From the NCBI GenBank assembly GCA_935421135.1, contig OW285194.1, positions 6,460,376 through 6,524,375 of the forward strand: DNA of 64,000 bases, given 5' to 3'. The stretch is from Bugulina stolonifera. Its lineage: Eukaryota; Bryozoa; Gymnolaemata; Cheilostomatida; Bugulidae. The notes under the pieces are model-generated. The model worked only from the letters and a program-made list of their open reading frames with translations, made no database searches and had not been told where the DNA came from. Position 1 is the first letter of the stretch. Each line of letters begins with the position of its first letter. This document shows positions 12,790 through 25,038 of the stretch, piece by piece. A program made the translations under genes and the position numbers.

Positions 12790-15700
12790 ATTCTACCCAA
12801 TAAATTAAATTATTAGGCTGCATTTATCATAAACCAGTAGTTTAATGCAGAGATGTCATGTATATGCAGCGCGTGCTGACTGTTTAAAAGCGGTGGCCTG
12901 AGATCCACACCTGATGAAATTAGTTTACAAAAGCAGTAGACAGTTTGGAGGTAATGTAGATATAAATAAAAATTTCATCACATTATTCAAATTAAAGAAT
13001 TGTTATTATACATCTGCATGTAATTATGAAATGATGGAAAAATCAATCAACCTTATGAAAGCGCAATATACACATACATGTACAATGTATCATAGAACAA
13101 AATAAACTACACCATCCAATAAAATAAGCACACAAATCTTGGCCATCTTTTCCAGAGGAAAACACTGTGAATAATGTGCAAGAATGAAATAATTCAACCC
13201 ATAGATTTTTATTGGCTTACAAACATTATGTAAGGTAATGTCGTAGAACAAATTAAGTTGGAAGAAGCTGCTTAACAGTCAGATGGATGTTCTTGCTCTA
13301 AGCAGAGGTACTGATCCGCATGAAGTTTACAGGTCACATGGTTTAGTTTGATGTGGCAACTTTCCAGAGCACTTAGAGGAGATCTTGCCCTGCACGTCTT
13401 AGTTCGTGTTCTTATCAGGAATCTGGGCGCTCCAGGTTCAAAATTAGCACAAAATGACCGACACTTTGCTGACCAAGGTAACCAGTCCAGTCGGGAACCT
13501 ACACAGCATTTAAACAACTTGAGCTATTAATGTTTCAGGAATTGTCTAGGTATGGCTCTTAGTAAAAACCTATTCTAAGTAAAGATACTTATATTATCTA
13601 GATTCATTACACTAGATAGTATTCTAACAAACACACTACATGTATTGTAGGTGGTCCCAACATGTCATCTGATGACATATTGACTACACGTACATCAAGT
13701 ATACCACTTTCTCAACTACTGTACATGCAAGTATAACAATGTTGTTGAAAAAACTTACCCGATTATTTCCCTGAAGTAACCACTAAAAAAGTATAATTTC
13801 ATGTTTAACTAAAGTATTTTTAATCAAGCATGGAAGACTAAAAGAGTGATATTTGCATTAGTCACAACAACATAGCATTGGCAGTGGACGAATAATGGCT
13901 GAAAACAGAGTCTAGTGTCAAAGCACAAATCAAATTGAAATGGAGAGCACTTCAAAAATATATGCTGCAGATGAACCAGCTACAAGAGGCGTTCTCCGAT
14001 ATGATATAACATTTTTTATGAAATGAATTATTATATTTAGGAGAACACTGTGTACTATTATATTCGGCTAGCCATGATTACTACACTATAATGATTGTTT
14101 ATTACTATAACAAGCATAAGTCACGCCTCACATAGCATTCGGTTTAGTAACACAGTGCAATATGCAGCATCGCCTGTATAGATGGATAATTATTTGTTTT
14201 ACAATAGCCATACTCAGATCTAAATTCAATGTAAAACATTTTAATAACAGATAAATGGAACTATACAATGTAGTTTTAATTTCAGCCAATCGCATGTGAG
14301 AGGCAGCAATTGCTACATGTAGATATACATTATGCATGATACCACAGAGGTTTATGACTTACCTTGTATAAACAGCGATTAGAATGATAGCTATTATTAG
14401 CTTAATTGTGAGAGTGGAATAATTTTCTTATTTCTGTTCTAATAGGCTGACCTACAAACAGTTAGACATCTGTATTTTAACTGCCAACAGAGAGGTTTAC
14501 TAACAAAGATTTGAAACAATACGATATCTATATCAAGAGGTAAATTCTTTGGATTAAATGATTAGAATGAGCCAATCAGTGAAGGCGTAAGTAATCAATA
14601 TGATCTAATAGCCCACAAATTGTCTCATCAACAGATTCCAAAACAGATCAGGTGACTAGGCCTAGTGAGCAACTAGGCAATAATGAGAACTGTCCGAATG
14701 TAAACACTGGTTTGAACCAGTTGATATATCTAGCCTCTCATCCATCATACATATTAATTATATTTTATCATGGAATATAGTTTCACCAGGTGTGTCTATA
14801 TTTATGTATGCTATTACCACGCAAAACCAGTTTAGATGGAATGCTACTAAAGCTTACCAGGACATGTCTTCTGCTGCTGTAGAGTGAACAAGATGTGAAT
14901 GATAGTTGGAGAAACCTTTTTATATATTATATACCCATATTATTACTAACGCCTAATATCTCAGCTTACTGATAAACTATTTATACCACCTACATGTATA
15001 TCATTCTCTCCTAATCTACATTTTACATGTATATACTGTTATACATAAATGCTCCACTTTTTATTGGAAGAAGATAAAATTACCAGGTATCAACTGTTCG
15101 GGATTACAGCTGTCTAGAATGTACCAAGTTCTTAGTGGAAAATATCTAACTGTTTAGCAAGTGAAATGTTCCATGTTTTCTCAAGCTCTGCATGTGTGCA
15201 TTGTGATTACACCAATGGGCGTTTACTGACAGTATTGTAGCATGAAATTTATTAAACACATAATCCAGTCAAATGATTAATACAGTAATGCAATGTATAT
15301 GTACATGATTGTGTATTTCATATAAACTTCCATATCTCTCTTGAGTTTTGATGAAAACTGATTATATATATATTGTAGTTTTAATTGTAAGGATATGTTT
15401 GATGTCTGCTAGTTTCCCCACACTCAACAGCGTGCGCATAATATATTACTTTGTTAGACACTTTCAAAACTAAACTATTTTTTTCTTGGCCCGTTAGGGG
15501 AAGAAAATTATCAATCTTATTATAAATATCAGTTATCAAAAGGACAGATTTTGTACAAAATAACATAGCCATTGCTCTCATGGTTGAATTGCTGAGTATC
15601 AAAAAGTTGAAACAACTAATTTAACACAACTTTACTAGAAACTTTGTGGTGACATCTACATAGAGCATGTTTTAACTCCTGACTCATATATGCCCATTAT

Positions 15701-16654
15701 CTAGGTTAAATATATTTACATGTACATTATATGATTTTAATCTCAGTTTATAACATCTGCCTTTTAATAACATCTCATTCTAGCACTTCCTGCCAGTAAA
15801 TGTCTTACCATTCAACAGTTACATTCACTTGCTAGCAAGTGTCAGATTGGGTGCAAAATCTGAAATAACCTTGAGCAAGTACTTGTAGATCAAATATTCA
15901 CCTCTGAATGAAATCTAATTTTACATGATTTAAATTTGTAAAATCTGGCTATTAAAAGGCTTATTAGTACAAGGATTGTACAATTCTATAGTTTGTAAAC
16001 TTCTTGATTGACTGGAGTCACCTTTAAGATTACACACTTCTAATACAAATAATAATTTATTATGTGAGCAAGATAATAGGTGTATTAGCATCAATTAGGC
16101 AAAAATAAAGTCCGAATTGCTCCTATACCCTCTTCAAAGGTCTCATCTATTTTAGGAGATACAGTAAATCAGAAATATAAACATTTGTTACAGAGGTGTG
16201 ATTTCGTTTTATTCATTTTGTTTGAGAAAACATAGATGATTTCAATGACTATAATTAAGGTAAAGCAGACCTATATAATTATACTGTACATTATAATGTA
16301 TATGCTAGTATGCATATAGACCATACAGATTGGTTAAATAGTGCCATTGTTGTTTCATTGCCAAAATAAAGTGCATAAAGTTCAGCTTGACGAGAAGCAA
16401 CAGGCAAGTTCATGCTTTACTATTGACAGGTATTTAGTATGATGTATAGACATATAAAAAGTGGAAATCAGTTATTTTCATGCTTAGTGATAAGAAGTTG
16501 TGCCCATTATATACTTATTTACTCTTGTACATGTATTTGTGTGCATGTGATGCAGGTTTTTAGTTTTGACCATAATCAGATGGGGGATGCAATTCAGTTT
16601 CATGTTTTGTTCTTTGTCTGCGCTTTTGGTTCTGGTAGTCTTCATCTGTTTGAT

Positions 16655-16760
16655 CTTTGTGTGTTTGGTCTTTGTGTATTTGGTCTTTGTGTATTTGGTC
16701 TTTGTGTATTTGGTCTTTGTGTATTTGGTCTTTGTGTATTTGGTCGTTGTGTATTTTCTC
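16655..16760. repeat. 15-bp minisatellite (copy B)
   Basis: Tandem units like tttggtctttgtgta, nearly perfect, homologous to the array at 590-660. The different copy number shows expansion or contraction after the segmental duplication. Confidence 0.85.
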
Positions 16761-18197
16761 AAGATGTACTTGGTCATGGCACTGAACTGGCTCCTGGTGT
16801 TGGACTTGATGCTCTCTATGTAAAATACATAATATATTATTATCATTATTATTTCTCCTGAGTCAACTTTCACATTTCTACAGTATTGCATGATTCACTG
16901 AACTGCACTCCCTTGATGTCTGAAATATAGACACAATTCAATATTTTATTAAGTGTAGAACGAATTTCTAAACTCTTAGAAGTACTGAAAACTATTTTTC
17001 CTTCTACAATCTGAGTCAGTCTATTGTGCTCAATCAGAATCATATAAACTTTGGTGACTCTCACCTTAAAGTAGTACAAAATTCAAAATATAGGTATTTT
17101 AGTTAGTAAGTTCAAAATGATACGCAACTTGACTCGGTTGAACATGTACAGATGGCTGTATTTGAACCCCAAAAACCGTTGAAATATAGTAATTTCGTAA
17201 AAGCTCAGGAAATTTTGCCAGGAATTTCCAATTATTTATTTATGTCACTTGTCTGTTCAGTATGAATGAGCATCCGCATAGTTGAATGAAGAAATAAAGA
17301 CAACCAATGAGAGAGTGTTAGTTATAAATAGGTCAATTGTTACCATTGTTACTGTGGGAGTAATGCTCCTTACAATTATAGTTTAGTTTATTGTACTAGT
17401 GAACATGACTAGTTGACCTATTAAAACCAGTACAATGTCAATTGTAAGCGAGCCCATGTTCATTGACAAATTTCAGCAAATCATCAGGGCAAAAGTGGAA
17501 TTCCCTTTACACATTAGTAGTTGAAGAATTAAGCTACATGTATGTATATGTTGCATGAATGCTAAATATAGACCAGTGATTCATAGTAATTTGCATTAGA
17601 ACAATCAACGTTTTGCGCTGCTCATAGAACTAGTAGTCAACGTGCCGCTTGATTGCACTAGTGATAACCTGAACAGGTGACGTCACTTATTCACCCGTTG
17701 TTGACTAGCTGAGCATTTTTGGCAATATATAAACTTTACAGTCTGATTACACTGAAGTAAATAAAGTAAATATAGACAATTTGCTTATCATCTTGAAGCT
17801 AAAAGTGTTATTTAACTGACTAGAATGGTCAAATCCTCAAAAATTGAATACTTTAGCATAACTTATTTGACTATACTTAGGTCAATTCTGGGTATTACCC
17901 AAGAACCATTTAATAAAACTGGTAACTTCGACCTTGACTTTTGCCTAGTGCAGTCAATCAACTTAAGGTTATATGAACCAAAAACTTCGATGAGCATAAA
18001 AAAGTAATTGCAACAGTACAGGAAGAAAATAGCTGTCAGCACTCCTTTAACAGAAAAGTTGCTGAATAAAGGTCATCCATGTCCTTAATAACAAGGCTAA
18101 CTGGGATAGATGGCATTAACTGTCTTTGTTTAAGAACAATTAGTAGCAGCTGACATCATCTGCTCCTTTATTGCCAGATCTTTGTGAATATTGTTAG

Positions 18198-19835
18198 TTA
18201 GGTACTATCCAGCTTTGTGATCGGTAAGTTGGTCAATTTTGGAGTTTTCTCTTCTTTAATATAACTATCATTTGAGTTGCATGGAGAATAACTACATTGT
18301 ATACACGTTTACAAAGCAGCTGACCGAGTACATGATTGACAACCATACAATGCGGATATTATATAGATACCTGTTGACCATGCGATAACTATAATATATA
18401 GATGTACTGACTAGACAATTGCAATAATGTATTTTACCTGTTGACCGTACAATGCTGTAATTCCTGCTATATCATCCGAGTGAAGTTGGTTTTCATTTTG
18501 TCCAATATATGATTCGTACATGATAGCATCTTCAGTTGTAGATTGACCTAGTCCAAGGTTGGTACCCATAGAACGGCAAATTGCCCATTTTAGTGAAGCC
18601 CCTAATATGTAGATATGGTAAAGGATGATTTAGCTGTAAAATAATTCTATATAAAGGGAGAGCTGAAGAAATATTATCCATAAACCTAAAATTTACATAA
18701 TATTTGTAGAAGACTACATATACTATGTAAGATAACACTTGGAGATTTATGACATAATAATAGACAGATAGAGAAATAAATACACCAGCAGAGTCATGGG
18801 ATATCCGTTCACATCGTTCACTATTTTCTATTGTTAAAAATGAATTGACTGTGAATAGTGAAAGGTAGTATCAAATAATCTGTTAGAATGAAATAGATTT
18901 TGTTGGTACTCTATGATTACAAAAACGTCCATGATTATGCTACGGTAGAAGTAGCAATTCTGTATGGTAAACATTTTCATTGATGCTGTTACTTTAGAAC
19001 TCTTTGTCAACACACTATGTTCAAAAAGCATTTTTTGAGCTTTTCCACAGCTACATGTAAAACATATTTTTTCAAATAAAAGTTATTGTGACTGCTGCGA
19101 GTACGTGTACATGTAGAATATACAGAATAATGTTGTTTCAGAACCATCCGAAATTTCTACCGTTTTGGATACACTTAACCACTCCATTGGACATAGTGCT
19201 AATGTAACAGTTTATTATTACCTACCTAGACCAGGATCATTTCCGTGTTTCTTCCAGTGCTCAGACTGATCTAGGTATAGATATGAAGAGTAGTCACCAT
19301 ACGGCCAGGGAGAAAGGCCCTGTGAAACTGTGTACCAAGGACCATCAATGTATTTGGAAGAAATGGCAATGTTTCCTTTAGATCCACTGGGTGCAAGCTG
19401 TATGCTGAGATTAGCAGTTGGCTCTGACCACATCTGAATGTAAACAATTAGACAGAGTCAGTTTTGATATAATGCTATACTAATTCAAGCTGAGAGTAGC
19501 TTCTGATCCTCCAGTGTAAAAACCTGATGACGACTCAGTTTATCTTTAACAACAGGAATCATGCATAAGGTTACAGGTCCTCAGACTACTCTTACCTGAG
19601 CACATTCCAAGGCTATCTCTTTAATCTGGGAGATGCTAAATCCACTCACTGAATTGCTTACAGTTATGGTTAGTGGCATGCTCTCCTGCGGCCATACAAG
19701 TCTTCCAACACGAGTCCACCTTTTTATTCTATTACTGGGTTCACCGATTGTCCGAGGTTTTGCTACTGATAGTAAAGCTCCTAACCCCATGGTTACCATC
19801 AAAACTTTGATGGATATGTACGTAGTTACTGCCAT
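18198..19835 (-). CDS. Matrixin (M10)-like pseudoprotease gene, copy B
   Basis: Paralogue of the gene at 1525-3208, with identical exon lengths and phases: exons 19596-19835 (240 nt), 19226-19433 (208 nt) and 18438-18601 (164 nt). It begins MAVTTYIS and has the same signal-like segment, YLDQSEHW motif and Met-turn. The zinc-site equivalent reads RSMGTNLGLGQ, so all three His ligands and the Glu are absent. The substitutions differ from copy A. A conserved C-terminal tail (ending KLTNLPITKLDST) stops at 18198-18200, just before an AATAAA, but the exon joining it is not clear because the frame after exon 3 hits a stop at once here. Exon frames remain open in both copies, which argues for some constraint on a non-catalytic product. 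Confidence 0.65.
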
Positions 19836-21714
19836 TATGGAACAAGAATCTAAATCTAAATAAAGGAAGTTCAAGTATAATTACTATCAATTTTTGTTAC
19901 AATGTAGCAGTATGGAAAGAATATTTTGAGTATCCCCGTGTTGTTACTCCGCTTAGTTAGTTTAAACTTTTGACAGGCATGATGAATTTTCAAATACATT
20001 TTCGGCAAATGCTCTCAAAGTTTTCAATTTGTTAGGAGATGAAATATTTTGACTGATTTTTTATCGAAACCCTATCCACAGTATTATGTAATCAACTGTT
20101 TTGCCTACATCAAGTTTTATACTAGTAATCATATGAGTATAACCTTGTTGAATGAAATACATATGTGTCAGCTACTTAGATGTATGCCTACAGGTATTAT
20201 ATCGATATCATGCACCAGCTGACTTTTGCACATTTGAAAAAATACATGTAGTTAACCCTACCTGGATTTTAGTCTCAATATTCCGCAGGCTATGTTGATA
20301 ACAAGAACAAAGTCTACAGTTTCTACACTGTATCACCAAGTTCTGTGGCTGAGTTCTGTGAGCTGTTCTACAGAGTCAGCACTTTATATATGAGCTACAC
20401 TGAATGATGTAACGGATAATCCAGTTTAGAACAATCAGATGATCCATGGTAATCTTCTTATTTCATAAACTAATAAAGTTCATCTATATACAGTATATCC
20501 TGTTCAGATGCTCTCTCAATCTTTTATACTAATATAATAACATAGAGTGGATTACCACCAATATCAGAACACACTGTGGGCATTTTTCTTGCAAAACGTT
20601 TACTACATACATTGTATGTGCCAACAAAAGATTAATAAACTTCATTAAATACATCATGTTTTGCTGACCTCAGCAGCGTTGTGTTTCATAGTGTCTTGGA
20701 TGCTGCTTTATACTCATGAAATTCATACTAACACAATGTAAGATCTGACATCCCTTCTCTACAATGATAAAAACCTAATATACCATTATATACTATGCTA
20801 GCATGGCCAACTGCTACCGGAATTTCTAGTGGTGCTTGCACTGTACAACCTCAAAATTCAGTACAATGTACATGTACCTGTTCAAAATAATGGTGGTGAT
20901 AATATAAATTGCGTGTAGGGGTCATTGCATGCAACACCCTGTATACATTTTAAATGTGTACTCAGTTTCCTTGTTTCAAACTTTTCTACATGTAAAATAG
21001 CCTTTTTTTCTTTGATGTGGTTATGTAGTATGTAAGCAGCCTTTAATTTCCAGAAACTTCATTTCTCTGATAATGATGTATGGATATACATCAAAATATA
21101 AGGAGTCAACAAAAAAAAAAAAGTGCGTCGGTTTTATTATTCATCATTAAGATACTCGATCGCACTAACATTTTCCAATGTAAAGTAGAGAAAAAACACC
21201 AGGCTTACCAAGTCTCTCTAATTCTGCAGGAGACTCCTTGATTTTAACTCAAACCCCACCACGCCCGGAATAGACACCCTCCCGCCCAACTGCTGAATCT
21301 CTCTGATTTTCATTAGTGGAACTTGGCAAGCCTGATAAACACAGTTAAAATTGTTGTCATTGTTGTAAGAGAGAACAAAAGCATTTCAGTCATGTGACCT
21401 ATTTCCATGCATGTGATGGCTTGAAGTAAACCAATCTATTACATTTTTTCCAAGTTGACAAAGTTTTCAACTGCTAACTATAGAAAGAGCTTCCTGTAAG
21501 CAAAACCGTGAAATTCTGAAGAAGTATGTATTTACTAAGCTTGGGTATTCAGATTACTAGGTTGTTGTCAGTAGTTATAACATTGTGTGGTAACACCTTC
21601 GAACACTCATATAAATAAATGTTGTGCAAGTATGCAGAATATGGTGAAATAAGGAGTGAGGTCAGACTACTTTGTCGTCACATTTGGATAATCCATTACA
21701 TAAATTGGTAGTAT

Positions 21715-22151
21715 TGTGGTGAATCAGCATTGCCTGCCAACACATCGACTATAACTTGTGCCAATATCTACATGCATTACATGCATTGACATTACTTTTA
21801 TATGTGATCTATATATTATAATCAACTACTGCATTCATAATGATTGTGCTCTTGTATGGTTACTATTAGCCAATCAGGCTATTGCAATTATTACATAATC
21901 ATACTGTGGGTGAGTGTAATTAATATCTTGATTGCTTTCTCTAAGTCTTTTACCTGTTTACTTTTTAGGCCCATTTGTCAGAGCACGGCCATATTTATAT
22001 ATTATCCATTTACTGGTATATTGTAGGCACTTTTTGTGCAAGGCCGACCCTTTTGGTGCCCGACGTCGAGCAGAACTACTCCATGCTGTTGCATAAGTTC
22101 CGGCCCGATACCTTATCGTACCTAGGCAGCCGAGCTCATCCTCATACTGTT
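21715..22151 (+). mobile_element. Solo LTR, subfamily 2, left part (split by Polinton)
   Basis: Starts TGTGGTGAATCAGC and is the reverse complement of the end of the LTR at 58792-59730. It is preceded by the 4-bp duplication GTAT (21711-21714), repeated at 37809-37812 after the other half. It breaks off at the Polinton insertion point. The missing remainder is at 37487-37808. Its last 6 bases, ACTGTT, are the Polinton target duplication. Confidence 0.88.
22146..22151. repeat. Polinton target-site duplication, left
   Basis: ACTGTT directly before the terminal AG of the element, identical to 37487-37492. Six base pairs is the duplication length characteristic of Polinton/Maverick integration. 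Confidence 0.93.
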
Positions 22152-22809
22152 AGTAGTATAGTCAGTGCACTTCTAGACAGACACGCACTCATTGACCCCT
22201 GTTTTCAACCAATCACAAGCCGGTATTTCCGATTTCAACCAATCACAGAAGAGCACAAAAATTTTGCACACGACCTTGCCAAGGTCACCCCAAAATCCCC
22301 CCTTCTGATTGGTCGAAAAAACATTTGCACACTTGACCCCGAACCCGGCCACGACCCCTTCCCTCCCTCCTTCCCGCCCTCCTCCCCTCCCCCTCCCCAC
22401 CTCCCACTCCTCCCCCACTCCCCGCCACCGCCCTCGTCCCGTTCGCGCCACCGCCGCCGCCGCCGCCACCGCCGCCCTCACCGCCGCCGCCGCCGCCGCC
22501 ACCACCGCCCTCACCACCGCCGCCGCCACCGCCGCCACCACCGCCACCGCCGCCACCGCCGCCACCGCCGCCACCACCACCGCCGCCGCCGCCGCCACCG
22601 CCGCCATCACCGTCATCACCGTCATCACCGCCACCCCTCCTCCACCGCCGCCCACCCTCCCCCCGCAACCCCCACTCACCCGAACGACCGATCGTTTGAG
22701 GCGGTCAAGCCGCGTCCGTCCACGTTGCGTGCGGCGCCGACCGTACACGTGGAGGCGACGCCGGTGCCCCGTATCCACCGGGCCAAGCGACTAGGCAGCG
22801 GCCCGCCGC
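22152..22809 (+). repeat. Polinton left terminal inverted repeat
   Basis: 658 bp, reverse-complementary to 36837-37486. The outer 290 bp carry three CCAAT/ATTGG boxes (22209, 22239, 22308), which suggests promoter activity. Then follow about 110 bp of C/T-rich sequence and about 210 bp of CCG/CCA microsatellite. The open frames through it (poly-Pro/Ala/Arg) are compositional and not genes. Confidence 0.95.
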
Positions 22810-23426
22810 TTCTCCTGCGCCTCCCCACTCGAAAAGCTTGTGATCTAAACGAGCGAATTCGGCTGCGCTTCGCCTACAGCTCTCTTTATTGACAATAAAG
22901 AACCATGTACATGTGTTAAGTCAGCATATATAATACATTAAATAAACTTTTCGCAATGGTGACAATAGAATGGATAAAAGATTGTGTACACGTGTTAAAA
23001 CACAATTGAAAGAATAAAAGACACATATTTAAAAGAGTATGTCATATCTATTATACATTAGATAAACTTTTCACAATAGTAGCAATAGAATAAATAAAAG
23101 GTTGTGTGCATGTGTTAAGTCAGCATTATGTAATATATTGAATTGTTTAGCCTCCCTATAAAAATATATAGTAGTAGGGTGTGAGTTATTTTTTAGCTTG
23201 ATAGCATTTTATACAATAAACACTTCACAATTGCTGCCAATTACTCCATTTAACACTAACCTTATGTTCTACTTGTTGACATCTCTGATTAGGCACTGAC
23301 TAGTAGGTAGCTGTCTCTGTTTACTCTCACTCTGTTGACTAGAGGCTGATTGTTCATACTGCTAGAGTGAGAAACTCATACCTTAAATAGTAGTATTCAG
23401 TGGGCGGAGTCTAACCATTTCCCCAC
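22810..23426. other. Polinton left subterminal region
   Basis: No gene. It contains two diverged copies of a roughly 90-bp unit (about 22908-22995 and 23041-23125) sharing ataaacttttc.caat..t and aataaaagnttgtg, with several AATAAA words on the plus strand. It is not repeated at the right end. Confidence 0.65.
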
Positions 23427-24497
23427 CCCGATGTGAATCCGAAGCCTCCCGATGTGAATCCGAAGCCTCCCGATGTGAATCCGAAGCCTCCCGATGCACC
23501 CCGATGTGAATCCGAAGCTTCCCGATGCATCCCGATGTGAATCCGAAGCTTCCCGATGCATCCCGATGTGATTCCGAAGCTTCCCGATGCATCCCGATGT
23601 GAATCCGAAGCCTCCCGATGCACCCCGATGTGAATCCGAAGCCTCCCGATGTGAATCCGAAGCCTCCCGATGCATCCCGATGTGAATCCGAAGCTTCCCG
23701 ATGCATCCCGATGTGATTCCGAAGCTTCCCGATGCATCCCGATGTGAATCCGAAGCTTCCCGATGCATCCCGATGTGATTCCGAAGCTTCCCGATGCATC
23801 CCGATGTGATTCCGAAGCTTCCCGATGCATCCCGATGTGATTCCGAAGCTTCCCGATGCATCCCGATGTGATTCCGAAGCTTCCCGATGCATCCCGATGT
23901 GAATCCGAAGCTTCCCGATGCATCCCGATGTGATTCCGAAGCTTCCCGATGCATCCCGATGTGAATCCGAAGCTTCCCGATGCATCCCGATGTGATTCCG
24001 AAGCTTCCCGATGTGATTCCGAAGCTTCCCGATGCATCCCGAAGCTTCCCGATGCATCCCGAAGCTTCCCGATGCATCCCGAAGCTTCCCGATGCATCCC
24101 GATGTGTCAATTCACATCGGGAGGCTTCGGAATCACATCGGGATGCATCGGGAAGCTTCGGATTCACATCGGGATGCATCGGGAAGCTTCGGAATCACAT
24201 CGGGATGCATCGGGAAGCTTCGGAATCACATCGGGATGCATCGGGAAGCTTCGGAATCACATCGGGATGCATCGGGAAGCTTCGGATTCACATCGGGATG
24301 CATCGGGAAGCTTCGGAATCACATCGGGATGCATCGGAAGGCTTCGGATTCACATCGGGATGCATCGGGAGGCTTCGGATTCACATCGGGAGGCTTCGGA
24401 TTCACATCGGGAGGCTTCGGATTCACATCGGGAGGCTTCGGATTCACATCGGGAGGCTTCGGATTCACATCGGGGTGCATCGGGTCACATTGGGATT
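23427..24497. repeat. Inverted minisatellite (31-bp unit) forming a giant potential hairpin
   Basis: The left arm, 23427 to about 24106, is a tandem array of units like cccgatgcatcccgatgtga followed by attccgaagctt. Some units are shortened and alternate ttc/cctc. After a short centre (24107-24110) the array continues in reverse complement to about 24497. The right arm is shorter (about 390 bp against 680 bp). Each unit contains the small palindromes gatgcatc and gaagcttc. Long open frames on both strands are artefacts of the repeat. It is present only at the left end, between the TIR and the first gene. Confidence 0.95.
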
Positions 24498-24534
24498 GGA
24501 TAAAAAAAGGGAGGAGTCAAGAAATGAGCAGTTG

Positions 24535-24542
24535 TATAAAGG
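24535..24542 (+). promoter_or_regulatory. TATA box for the divergent small gene
   Basis: TATAAAGG, 63 nt before the ATG at 24605 and just after the end of the hairpin array. The spacing allows a 5' leader of about 35 nt. Confidence 0.6.
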
Positions 24543-24604
24543 GAGAGTGGGATCACAGTCTCAGCATTCAAAGTTCAGCACACTACTACAATAGCACATT
24601 ATCG

Positions 24605-24865
24605 ATGGATACTGACAACATAGTCCAAAACCAAGAAGAGTTATTTGCGGGCTTAACGGACTCACAAATGGATGGAATTATTGAAGAAGAAGAGTGCAGT
24701 CAGAAGAGGAAAGAAGAGGTGGATGCGTTAAAAGAGGCACGGAAGAAGGGGAAAATAATAGGAGTGGGGAGTCTTGCCCGAAAGGATCTTTCTAACATGG
24801 CGGACTCTCCGTCCTCCCCGGAGCGGGCCTCGGATAGGGGCGAGACCACAACAACCCATGGATGA
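24605..24865 (+). CDS. Small acidic/charged protein, 86 aa, divergent gene of the Polinton
   Basis: An ATG (MDTDNIVQNQEEL) follows a good TATA box, and the frame ends in TGA at 24863. The product is charged: an acidic stretch (IIEEEE, residues about 29-34), a Lys/Arg/Glu-rich helix (about 37-55) and a Ser/Pro-rich tail. It is not recognised. It is the only gene of the element on the plus strand and converges with the protease gene across 24866-25038. The upstream frame through the minisatellite is open but is repeat-derived, so the ATG after the TATA box is preferred. An AATAAA at about 24938 would end the message. Confidence 0.5.
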   Translation: MDTDNIVQNQEELFAGLTDSQMDGIIEEEECSQKRKEEVDALKEARKKGKIIGVGSLARKDLSNMADSPSSPERASDRGETTTTHG

Positions 24866-25038
24866 GTATTATTCCAAGATAGAAAAGATGCAGCTTTCTT
24901 CAGTAGTATTGTTTTATTACGAAGATAAATAGAGAAAAAATAAAAGAATCAAGAATCAAGCAGAAATCTAAAAAGCAAAGAAAAAAAAGAATGCAGGTAA
25001 GATAAAAACGAATTATAAGTAAGGTGAAGTATTTCTCT
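24866..25038. terminator. Convergent 3' region with polyadenylation-like signals
   Basis: A-rich gap between the plus-strand ORF and the protease stop. AATAAA is present on the plus strand at about 24938-24943 and its reverse complement (tttatt) at about 24912-24917, so both converging messages could end here. Confidence 0.45.

Larger units (their letters stand above)
7556..16072. other. Spacer between the two duplicate copies
   Basis: About 8.5 kb of AT-rich sequence with no convincing gene. Open frames here are short and unrecognised. It holds a dispersed repeat pair in opposite orientation (8875-9075 and 12560-12720), a two-unit tandem repeat (12154-12486) and a near-perfect palindrome (12741-12789). 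Confidence 0.6.

Noticed and set aside
13272..13530. Overlapping open frames on both strands with Arg/Ser-rich products
   Set aside because: Not recognisable, no conserved motif, and a shadow on each strand; no promoter or exon signals.
22173..22892. Long Pro/Ala/Arg/Gly-rich open frames on both strands in the left TIR (and their mirror in the right TIR)
   Set aside because: They come from the CCG/CCA microsatellite, exist in several frames at once, and have no independent support.
23383..24594. Long frames encoding HREAS/GCIGKLR-type repeats on both strands
   Set aside because: Direct translation of the inverted 31-bp minisatellite; open in three frames per strand because of the unit, not because of coding.
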